Shown here: positions 41,549 to 48,814 of the stretch, piece by piece | Position numbering within the stretch: the stretch's first letter is position 1 | How the letters are laid out: each line of letters begins with the position of its first letter | DNA from: Synechococcus sp. HJ21-Hayes | GTDB lineage: Bacteria > Cyanobacteriota > Cyanobacteriia > PCC-6307 > Cyanobiaceae | Length of the DNA stretch: 64,000 nucleotides | NCBI RefSeq assembly: GCF_024345835.1 | Contig: NZ_JAGQBW010000006.1 | Coordinates: forward strand, 62,001-126,000 | Reading direction: 5' to 3' | Translations under genes and position numbers: made by a program | The notes under the pieces: model-generated | What the model was told of the DNA's origin: nothing | Seen by the model: the letters and a program-made list of their open reading frames with translations, nothing else | The model's database searches: none

Positions 41549-42000
41549 TCGGACAGGAAGCTTGGGTTGATTTCTACAATCCGCTGTTCTGTTGAGGTGT
41601 CGCCAGTCATTTCAGATGTGCTGAAGCTGTAGGTGATCCTGAGGAGCGTCGCATCCGTTGCCACAAGCTGTCTTTCCCATGGTGCATCTGATGCCACTGG
41701 ATTCATGCTTTCGATCTTGCCCTTGAGGTATGTCGATCCTCCACCGGAGCCGCACCCGTTTAGATCGCTACTTAGGCTCGTGTCAATCCCCTGGATGATC
41801 TCAATATCATTGAGAATATCTGATTCTATCTGCATCCTGCTGGCGCCCTGGCGGCTATTGGCCATGCTCATCATTAATGTCCGGTTCGCGCTGGAAAGTA
41901 GAACAAACAGCACAGCTGCGGCAATCATCACTTCGACAAGGCTGAAGCCTTGCGCGGGGTGATGGTGGCCTAGGCCTTGGCTGTTGCGCATTCTTACCAC
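41533..42000 (-). CDS. PilV-like minor pilin
   Basis: Prepilin site QG then FSLVEVMIAAAVLFVLLSSA, Glu at position 5. The 155-residue protein has a helical N-domain and a short Ser/Thr-rich body, like PilV/GspI minor pilins. It overlaps the genes on both sides, consistent with one transcript. Confidence 0.85.
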   Translation of the reverse strand: MVRMRNSQGLGHHHPAQGFSLVEVMIAAAVLFVLLSSANRTLMMSMANSRQGASRMQIESDILNDIEIIQGIDTSLSSDLNGCGSGGGSTYLKGKIESMNPVASDAPWERQLVATDATLLRITYSFSTSEMTGDTSTEQRIVEINPSFLSECPLP

Positions 42001-43643
42001 CGCCTGAATAGATCCAGTCCGGTGCCGCGAATGCCACGGGTTACGGTGCGTCCAAACGTGAGGCTGCTATCCCACTTCCAGGTGTTGATGAAACCTTCAA
42101 CAATGGAGCCTCCACTTACATTGTTGGTTCTCAGTGTCAGCCCAGGCGCTGCACAGATGTTTTTCGCCCAGATCAGACCATGGATGCTTGTTGTTCCACT
42201 GGTTGATACGGAGCCTTGTGGCATCAACACCAGAGCAGCGGGAAGACTGGTTGCTGTGAGGCTCAGGACCTGGGTTGCTGCACCGCACGAACTTGCATCG
42301 TCACCATTGCTTGCCACAATGGCAAGTCGCTCTGCCATCGGTGAGCTGCTGCAGGGTAGGGGTGATGCCTGGGAGCTCTGATAGTCTGCCTGACAGAGCA
42401 GGCCATTATTCAGCCTGATCGAGTCTTGGGGGCGGAGCATCCTCAACACCACCGGTCGGGCTCCACTGCTGCTGCTGGTCTCGATCGAGAGCCTCGCCCC
42501 ATTTCGGAGCTGGATGCTTTCAATCCAGATCAGGCATGGCTCTGTGCTGACGCCATTGCAGAGTTGTTCGGCGTGCAGGCTGATGGCGGTCACAGAGCCA
42601 TTGACCCGTTTGACAGAGCTTGTGGATTCAGCGCTGGTCCAGCTTGTATCGGCTTCCCCTCGCGTGCAGATCGCTTCGCCGCTCAGCCCCGTGCCAGGAC
42701 TGAGGCCAGAACAGGTTGTGGTTCGTTTGTCGTCGATGTTCCAGATTCGCCGCTTTATGCTCGTTCCGCTGCCGATCTGATCGACGCGCGACAACTGATC
42801 AAAGATACCTGGACTGGGAAAGTCAGTGCCCACAACCGGCCAGAGACGTGCCTGAGTTGTTGAGTTGGTGCTGCCTGTGGCCCCTCCGAGGCTGCTGGTG
42901 CTACATGCGCCTGAGTTGCTGAATCGTCCCGCTCCGGCACTGTCCATCAGCCAAAGAACCTTGCCAGTTCCGGCGATTGAGCTATCGCCTAGATTCAGAT
43001 TCTTGGCTGCCATGACAGCCCACTGATCGTTGTTTCTCACATAGCGCTTCAGCGCTAAAACTCGGGTCAGCAGTGATCGTGCAAGGATTTGAGTGCCTGC
43101 ACTGTCACTTTGTGTGGCATATCCCTCAATGTAAAACGTGGCCTTGCTGTCTCCAGGTGAATAGCTGTATGAGCGAAGTCTGTATTGCATGCCAATCTTC
43201 TGCTCACGGCCATCCTGTCGCAGGCTTGTTGTGGGCGAAATGTCCCCCGCCAGTAGGTTGCTTTGGATGGTGCTTGTCAGGTTCAGCGGGTAGCAAGGTT
43301 GTTCCATGGCTGGCCTGAGCTGCGCTTCGCTGAGGTCCCATTGCTTGGTGGGCGTTCCTGAGGGTTGATATTCCTGATTCTGGCTTAGGTGCCAGAGATA
43401 GCTGATGTCGCTGCCTTCTATATCGTTAAGGGCTGCCAGGATGCGATTCAGGCCATTGCTGGATGCCATTTCGGCTATCTGCTTATAGCTTTCTGTGGCG
43501 CCTGTTCGCCGCAGCATCAGCAGTTTCGTTGCCAGCCCCGCGCTAGCAATCAGAAGGATGGCTCCAATGATGAGTGCAATCGGCAAGGCAAGGCCTGCCT
43601 CGGTTTTTCCGCGATGCTGTCTTGCTGTTATGTGTCGTTCCAT
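41994..43643 (-). CDS. Large PilX-like minor pilin
   Basis: I start at the ATG at 43643, 13 bases after the previous stop; an upstream in-frame ATG would overlap that gene. The N-helix is AG then LALPIALIIGAILLIASAGL, lacking Glu-5 as in PilX. The following 450 residues are Ser/Thr- and Gly-rich with several cysteines, which is much larger than usual PilX (about 170-200) and suggests an extra extracellular domain. No catalytic motif. It overlaps the PilV-like gene by seven bases. 549 residues. Confidence 0.75.
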   Translation of the reverse strand: MERHITARQHRGKTEAGLALPIALIIGAILLIASAGLATKLLMLRRTGATESYKQIAEMASSNGLNRILAALNDIEGSDISYLWHLSQNQEYQPSGTPTKQWDLSEAQLRPAMEQPCYPLNLTSTIQSNLLAGDISPTTSLRQDGREQKIGMQYRLRSYSYSPGDSKATFYIEGYATQSDSAGTQILARSLLTRVLALKRYVRNNDQWAVMAAKNLNLGDSSIAGTGKVLWLMDSAGAGRFSNSGACSTSSLGGATGSTNSTTQARLWPVVGTDFPSPGIFDQLSRVDQIGSGTSIKRRIWNIDDKRTTTCSGLSPGTGLSGEAICTRGEADTSWTSAESTSSVKRVNGSVTAISLHAEQLCNGVSTEPCLIWIESIQLRNGARLSIETSSSSGARPVVLRMLRPQDSIRLNNGLLCQADYQSSQASPLPCSSSPMAERLAIVASNGDDASSCGAATQVLSLTATSLPAALVLMPQGSVSTSGTTSIHGLIWAKNICAAPGLTLRTNNVSGGSIVEGFINTWKWDSSLTFGRTVTRGIRGTGLDLFRRW

Positions 43644-43656
43644 CTCGCCATCACGC

Positions 43657-44163
43657 TCAGTTGCAGTTAGGCGTCTTGGCACCTGCCTCACTGCTGCCGA
43701 GCTTGATGTCGGATAATCCCTTTTTGGTGTTGAGACAAGCTTTGATGTCCCATCGACTTGTAGAGCCCTGTCCTTTGGCCTCTGCCGTCATGGTCATGAT
43801 CTCTTGGTCTTGAGCCTGCACGGAGATTGTGTAATGGCCTCCATTGCTCGATGTGATGCTTGAGAAGCTTGTGCCACTGGCGCTTCCATTGTTTGTGGCA
43901 ACTGGTGTGATTCGTGCCAGCTCTGTCCACCCCGAGGGGTTGCCCAGGAATTCTTCCCTGTAGCCCTGGATGGCTGTTTGAATCTGCGAGAGCTGACTGG
44001 CTACATCCTTTTGTCGTGTCGACTTCATGGCATTGAGATAGCCAGGCAGTGCAAGAGTGCTGATGATCCCTAGGATCAGGACAGCGATCAACATTTCCGC
44101 CAGCGTGACCCCGCTGTTGCCATGTGTTCTCGGCCGTGCGTGACTCGGGCTGATGCTTTGCAT
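43657..44163 (-). CDS. Type IV pilin-like protein, PilE type
   Basis: I start at the ATG at 44163 (MQSISPSHARPRTHGNSG). The prepilin site is SG then VTLAEMLIAVLILGIISTLA, Glu at position 5. The 168-residue protein has a typical pilin body with a C-terminal Cys pair (IKACLNTKK and TPNCN). A second PilE-like gene just after the major pilin is a common arrangement. About 240 bases separate it from pilA, which leaves room for a promoter or processing site. Confidence 0.85.
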   Translation of the reverse strand: MQSISPSHARPRTHGNSGVTLAEMLIAVLILGIISTLALPGYLNAMKSTRQKDVASQLSQIQTAIQGYREEFLGNPSGWTELARITPVATNNGSASGTSFSSITSSNGGHYTISVQAQDQEIMTMTAEAKGQGSTSRWDIKACLNTKKGLSDIKLGSSEAGAKTPNCN

Positions 44164-44405
44164 GGTTGGAGTCTCGTTTCGTGCGATTGGGGCATTGCAC
44201 GGTCGCGTATTAGAGCATGATTGCTTGGCGCTTAGCCTCGCGGTTTGGAATACTTGTCGTTGATTCGGAGGCAATGCGTATTGCTGCTGTTCTTCTTTGG
44301 GATCACGCCTTGAAGGGTGTATGGATAAGTCTTCTTGTGGCCCTAGGGACTGTGCGGGTTGTCTCTGAATTGTGATCTCGCGGTTGATCGGCTTCTGGAG
44401 TCGGA

Positions 44406-44903
44406 TTAGGAGCCTCCTGTTCCTGTTCCTGCGTAAGTGATGTCTCCCGTCACATAGTTGACGGTGATTGTGCATGCCTCTTTGGCTGAAAGTGTATCTG
44501 AGCCGCACTTGACCCCGTCGGCTGTTGCTGGTTCCGTTCTGTAAGTCACGTCCTCATCCGGCTTGGTGGCTGTGTCGCCGTCATTGCAATTTCCGGAGAT
44601 TTTTAGTCCGGTTACTGTTGTATTGTCTGTAGTGAGTGTGTAAGAAGCTGGATAGGGCGATTCGCTGATGATTGCGGCTGCACATTCTTTGGCAAGGCCT
44701 GATGCTTCTCCGATCTGAGTGTTGATCTTGGCTTTGTCCTTGACCCCGAGGAATCTTGGCAGGGCGACGGCGCTGAGGATGCCAACGATCACGATCACCA
44801 CCATCAGCTCCACCAAGGTGAAGCCATTGCGAACAGTGGCCTGCGTGAGCTTGTTCAGCGCTGCTGGGCCAGCGAGGCGTCGTGAGCGTTTCTGATTGGT
44901 CAT
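44406..44903 (-). CDS. pilA: Major type IV pilin, PilA
   Basis: The start is the ATG at 44903 (MTNQKRSRRLAGPAALNK), giving a long leader. The prepilin cleavage site is NG then FTLVELMVVIVIVGILSAVA with Glu at position 5. The mature pilin is about 130 residues with cyanobacterial-style features: LPRFLGVKDKAKINTQIGEA and Cys residues in ECAAAI and KCGSD/EACTI. It is the major filament subunit for twitching, adhesion or DNA uptake, and heads the minus-strand pilin array. Confidence 0.92.
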   Translation of the reverse strand: MTNQKRSRRLAGPAALNKLTQATVRNGFTLVELMVVIVIVGILSAVALPRFLGVKDKAKINTQIGEASGLAKECAAAIISESPYPASYTLTTDNTTVTGLKISGNCNDGDTATKPDEDVTYRTEPATADGVKCGSDTLSAKEACTITVNYVTGDITYAGTGTGGS

Positions 44904-45237
44904 GGTGCTTTTCTGATGCAGAACGGCGCGCCGATGGCGCATCTCAAATCATTATTGCCCTGATTCTGCTGCAATTCCTGAAGCTGTCCTTTGCTTTCGG
45001 GTATTCTTGCTGAGCTGAGACTTAAGACTTGATGAGCGGGCAACCTGCGGTGGTGCTCTCGTCTCGCAGCAGCCTTTCAGTCCGCTCGCTGGGAGCTCTC
45101 GGCCGTGCGCTCTTCTTGGTGTTCCTCTCGCCGGGCCTGTGCGCAGGCCTGTTGCCGTGTGGGCTGGAGAGAGAAAAAGGCAGTGTGAGCCCCTCCGGCT
45201 TGGCCGCCAGCGGCCATCGGTGGCATGGTGAGGCCCA

Positions 45238-46128
45238 ATGACTGAGCCTCTTTCATCCGCTTCGCGCCTGCTGCGCTGGCGTCCTCGCACCCTGGCGGCA
45301 CGCATGGCGCGCTGGGGGGTGGTGATCGTGCTCGTGTATCTGCTGATCGCCCTGCTCACACCGCTGTTCACTCGGCTGGGTTGGCTGCCGGATGTGAACG
45401 CCGGGCTCGATAACCCCATCTACAGCGCGCCCTCCTGGCAGCACTGGTGTGGCACCGATCGCCTCGGCCGTGATGTGTGCACTCGCACCCTTGCCGGCAG
45501 TGGTGTGGCCCTGCAGGTGGTGTTGATCGCCCTCACGGCTGCGCTGGTGATCGGCGTGCCGCTGGGCATGGTGAGCGGCTACCTGGGCGGCTGGCTGGAT
45601 CGTGGCCTGGTGTTGCTGATGGACACCCTCTACACCCTGCCGGTGTTGCTGCTCTCGGTGGTGCTCGCCTTTCTGCTGGGCAAGGGCCTGCCCAACGCGG
45701 CCGCCGCCCTGTGCGTGGTGTACGTGCCCCAGTATTTCCGCGTGGTGCGCAACCAAACCGCCCAGGTGAAGGCCGAGCTGTTCGTGGAGGCAGCCCGCTC
45801 CCTGGGGGCTGGGCCGGTGTGGATTCTGCGCCACTACCTGTTCCGCAACGTGATCACGTCAGTGCCCGTGTTGCTCACCCTCAATGCCGCCGATGCGGTG
45901 TTGGTGCTCGGTGGCCTGGGTTTTCTCGGCCTTGGCCTGCCGGAAACCGTGCCCGAGTGGGGCAGTGATCTGCAACAGGCCCTCAGCGCCGTGCCCACGG
46001 GCGTGTGGTGGACGGCCCTCTATCCCGGTGTGGCCATGTTCGTGCTGGTGCTCGGCCTCTCCTTCCTGGGGGAGGGCCTCGAGAGCTGGCTCAGTGGCAG
46101 TGGCCAAAGCGGCAAGTCGGCCCGCTGA
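45238..46128 (+). CDS. ABC transporter permease, dipeptide/nickel type (DppC-like)
   Basis: Inner-membrane permease with five or six membrane segments. The N-terminal segment is RWGVVIVLVYLLIALLTPLF, followed by the conserved HWCGTDRLGRDVCTR opening of DppC-like permeases. The EAA loop with the typical EAARSLGAGPVWILRHYLF sequence contacts the ATPase. Later segments include LGFLGLGLPETVPEWG and a final membrane stretch. Binding protein, partner permease and ATPases are not adjacent, so they must be encoded elsewhere. 296 residues. Confidence 0.92.
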   Translation: MTEPLSSASRLLRWRPRTLAARMARWGVVIVLVYLLIALLTPLFTRLGWLPDVNAGLDNPIYSAPSWQHWCGTDRLGRDVCTRTLAGSGVALQVVLIALTAALVIGVPLGMVSGYLGGWLDRGLVLLMDTLYTLPVLLLSVVLAFLLGKGLPNAAAALCVVYVPQYFRVVRNQTAQVKAELFVEAARSLGAGPVWILRHYLFRNVITSVPVLLTLNAADAVLVLGGLGFLGLGLPETVPEWGSDLQQALSAVPTGVWWTALYPGVAMFVLVLGLSFLGEGLESWLSGSGQSGKSAR

Positions 46129-46162
46129 TTCCTCGCCACACTGAATCCACGGAGGTGGCGCC

Positions 46163-46333
46163 CTGCTTTGGGCCAAGGGCAGGCGCAATCAGGATGATGT
46201 GATCGGTCTGCTGCAGGTGATGATCGCCGTGGCGGCCTTCATGGTGGTCTTGCTGGGCGTTCGCCCGATGCTGCTGGAGCTCTCCGTCTTGGCCCTGGCC
46301 CTGTGCCTGCCCCGGGCCGCCAGCCCTCAGTAG
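46163..46333 (+). CDS. Small two-helix membrane protein, possible CTG start
   Basis: The frame encodes a protein with two membrane helices (VIGLLQVMIAVAAFMVVLL and MLLELSVLALALCLP) after a basic N-terminus. No ATG, GTG or TTG lies at the expected site; a strong GGAGG (46151-46155) sits seven bases before a CTG at 46163, which suggests a rare CTG start giving 56 residues. Initiation from an internal GTG is the alternative. It overlaps the trmH stop by seven bases on the opposite strand. Such small membrane proteins are common in picocyanobacteria. Confidence 0.5.
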   Translation: MLWAKGRRNQDDVIGLLQVMIAVAAFMVVLLGVRPMLLELSVLALALCLPRAASPQ

Positions 46334-47022
46334 CGCAGTTTCACGGTGCGCGGCATCACTTCGGCGATCTCGCCTTCAGCGCTGAGGGCTGGATAGGGCC
46401 GTCCCTGCCGCCGGCACCACTCCGCCACCTGCGGGTAGGCCCACTCGAACAGGATGCGCCGGTATTCAGGCTCGCCGCCCGGGATGCCTTCGCCTCGGCT
46501 GGGCACCAGGCCGGCCACCTCCCGCTGGCGCAGGGCTTCAAACAGGAGGGTGGCCGCCGCCACGCTCACATTCAGGCTCTGCACCATGCCCGTCATCGGG
46601 ATGAACAGGGGCTGGTCCACCAGGGCCAGGGCGGCCTCGCTCATGCCCCATTTCTCCGCCCCCAGCAGGAAGCAGCTGGGGGCGGTGAAGTCGCACTCGC
46701 GGTAGTCCTTCGCGTTCACGCCCAGGTGGGTGCCGTAGATGCGAAAGCCCTTGCTTTTCAGTCCGGTGAGGCACTCCTCGATGCCCGGATGGGGGTGCAG
46801 CGGCACCCACTTCTGGCTGCCCTTGGCGGTTTTGTTGAAGGTGCGGGGCCGCCCCGGCAGGCTCACCACATGGGCCTCCATGGCGCCCACCGCATCACAG
46901 GTGCGCAGGATCGCCGAGAGGTTATGGGGTTTATCCACCTGCTCCAGCACCACCGTGAGGTCGCCCATGCGGCGATTCAGCACGGCCTGGAGCCGCTCAT
47001 AGCGACGGGGCAGCAGCGGCAT
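46327..47022 (-). CDS. trmH: tRNA (guanosine-18-2'-O)-methyltransferase
   Basis: SpoU-family knotted methyltransferase that methylates Gm18 of tRNAs. The SAM-fold motifs are VDKPHNLSAILRTCDAVGAM, CFLLGAEKWGMSEAALALVD and FIPMTGMVQSLNVSVAAATL, the three classic SpoU blocks. The C-terminal extension (GGEPEYRRILFEWAYPQVAE) is TrmH-like. 231 residues, normal length. Confidence 0.95.
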   Translation of the reverse strand: MPLLPRRYERLQAVLNRRMGDLTVVLEQVDKPHNLSAILRTCDAVGAMEAHVVSLPGRPRTFNKTAKGSQKWVPLHPHPGIEECLTGLKSKGFRIYGTHLGVNAKDYRECDFTAPSCFLLGAEKWGMSEAALALVDQPLFIPMTGMVQSLNVSVAAATLLFEALRQREVAGLVPSRGEGIPGGEPEYRRILFEWAYPQVAEWCRRQGRPYPALSAEGEIAEVMPRTVKLRY

Positions 47023-47111
47023 GGTGGAGGAACGGCCAGGCCCATCGTGTCTGATGAGCTGTCGGCTCCAGCTGGCTTACAAGCTTGAACGCCTCGGTTT
47101 GTTGGGCTCTT

Positions 47112-47459
47112 ATGGCCTTGGGGAGCTTTGATCAGCGGGTGTGGCGCGTGGTGGAGCGCATTCCCCCCGGCCAGTTGGCCACCTACGGCCAGATCGCGGA
47201 GTTGATCGGGGCCTATGGCTGTGCCCGCCAGGTGGGCTGGGCCCTGCGGCGGCTCTCCCTGCCCTCCCCCGTGCCCTGGCATCGGGTGGTGAACGCCCAG
47301 GGGCGGATCGCCATGAGCCTGAGCCGCGAGGGCTCCGATTGGATCCAGCGTGAGCTGTTGATCGCCGAGGGAATACCGGTGGATGCCGCCGGCAGGCTGC
47401 CCCTCGCCCGTTACCGCTGGCAGCCCGCGGCCCCCTGGGCGCTAGTTGTGGAGCATTGA
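47112..47459 (+). CDS. atl: Alkyltransferase-like protein (MGMT family, catalytic Cys replaced by Trp)
   Basis: I start at the ATG at 47112, not the TTG at 47085. The DNA-binding domain of O6-alkylguanine transferases is present (FDQRVWRVVERIPPGQLATY and GCARQVGWALRRLSLPS). The catalytic PCHRV motif reads PWHRVVNAQGRI, with Trp where the alkyl-accepting Cys should be. The protein can therefore bind alkylated DNA but not repair it by itself. ATL proteins signal such lesions to nucleotide excision repair. 115 residues. It overlaps rsmB by one base. Confidence 0.92.
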   Translation: MALGSFDQRVWRVVERIPPGQLATYGQIAELIGAYGCARQVGWALRRLSLPSPVPWHRVVNAQGRIAMSLSREGSDWIQRELLIAEGIPVDAAGRLPLARYRWQPAAPWALVVEH

Positions 47460-48814
47460 TGCCCCGCTGGCCCTTGAGTAGCTCTCCCGTCACCACCACG
47501 GTGCCCAGGGGCCTGGCGCCACGGCAGCTGGCCTGGCAGGTGCTGCAGGCCGTGGCGGCCGGGGCCTATGCCGATGGTGCCCTGGAGCGGGAGCTGGGGC
47601 GGATGGAGCTCTCGGTGGCGGATCGGGGCCTGGCCACGGAGCTGGCCTATGGGGCGATTCGCCAGCGGCGCTTGCTCGATGCCTGGCTGGATCTGTTGGG
47701 CAAGGTGCCGGCCCAGAAGCAGCCTCCCAAGCTGCGCTGGTTGCTGCATCTGGGCCTCTACCAGCTGCTCGCCAGTGATCGCATCCCTGCCTCCGCGGCC
47801 GTGAGCACCACGGTGGAGTTGGCCAAGCGGGGTGGCCTGGCCAAGCTGGCCCCGGTGGTGAATGGTCTGCTGCGGGCTTGTTTACGTCGCCAGGAGGCCG
47901 GTGAGCCTCTGCCCATGCCCCAGGATCCCGCGGTGGCTCTCGGGGTGAGCCAGTCGCTGCCCCAGTGGCTGGCGCAGGATCTGCTGGCGTGGCTGCCTGC
48001 CGATCAGGCCGAAGCCTTTGGGCGTGCCTGCAACAGCCCACCAGCGCTGGATCTGCGGGTGAACCGGTTACGCAACAGCCGGGAGGCTGTGCTCCAGGCC
48101 TTGGCTGCAGCCGACGTGGCGGCCGAGCCGATCGAGCATCTGCCCATGGGGATCAGCCTCACGGGCCGCAGCGGTGATCTGCGCCAGTTGCCGGGCTACG
48201 AGCAGGGCCACTGGTGCGTGCAGGACCGGGCGGCTCAGCGCATTGCCCCGCTGCTGGATCCGCAGCCAGGTGAGCGCATCCTTGATGCCTGCGCAGCCCC
48301 GGGTGGCAAGAGCACCCATCTGGCCGAGCTGATGAACAACGAGGGCACCGTGGTGGCCCTGGATCGCGCTGAAGCGCGGCTGCGACGGGTAGCCCGCAAC
48401 AGTGAGCGGCTGGGCCTTCCCTGCATCCACCCCCGCCACGGTGATGCCGCCACCCTGGTGGAGCGTATGCCGGAGTGGCGGGGCAGCTTCGATCGCATCC
48501 TGGTGGATGCCCCCTGCTCAGGTCTGGGCACCCTGGCGCGCCATGCCGATGCCCGCTGGCGCATCGAGCCGACGGCCATTGATGGGTTGGTGCTGTTGCA
48601 GCGGCAGCTGCTGGAGGGATTGCTGCCTCTGCTCAAGCCCGGCGGGCGGCTGGTGTATGCCACCTGCACGGTGCATCCCCGCGAAAACAGCGAGGTGATC
48701 GCCGCATTCCTGGCGGACCATCCCAGCTGGACACTGCTGGAGAACTGGCAGCTCTGGCCGGGATCCTCATCGGGCGGCGATGGCTTTTTTGCGGCGGCCC
48801 TCGCGGCTGGTTAG
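47459..48814 (+). CDS. rsmB: 16S rRNA (cytosine967-C5)-methyltransferase
   Basis: NusB-like N-domain (LAWQVLQAVAAGAYADGALE, then RLLDAWLDLLGK) plus a Rossmann methyltransferase. The SAM motif is ILDACAAPGGKSTHLAELMN, and the two catalytic cysteines lie in VDAPCSGLGTLARH and YATCTVHPRENSE. 451 residues, full length. I use the ATG at 47459 rather than the TTG one codon earlier. It converges on the penicillin-binding gene with a 4-base overlap. Confidence 0.96.
   Translation: MPRWPLSSSPVTTTVPRGLAPRQLAWQVLQAVAAGAYADGALERELGRMELSVADRGLATELAYGAIRQRRLLDAWLDLLGKVPAQKQPPKLRWLLHLGLYQLLASDRIPASAAVSTTVELAKRGGLAKLAPVVNGLLRACLRRQEAGEPLPMPQDPAVALGVSQSLPQWLAQDLLAWLPADQAEAFGRACNSPPALDLRVNRLRNSREAVLQALAAADVAAEPIEHLPMGISLTGRSGDLRQLPGYEQGHWCVQDRAAQRIAPLLDPQPGERILDACAAPGGKSTHLAELMNNEGTVVALDRAEARLRRVARNSERLGLPCIHPRHGDAATLVERMPEWRGSFDRILVDAPCSGLGTLARHADARWRIEPTAIDGLVLLQRQLLEGLLPLLKPGGRLVYATCTVHPRENSEVIAAFLADHPSWTLLENWQLWPGSSSGGDGFFAAALAAG

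Noticed and set aside
45029-45241. 70-codon frame upstream of the ABC permease
   Set aside because: No ribosome site or recognisable domain, and it overlaps the permease start; composition is shadow-like.
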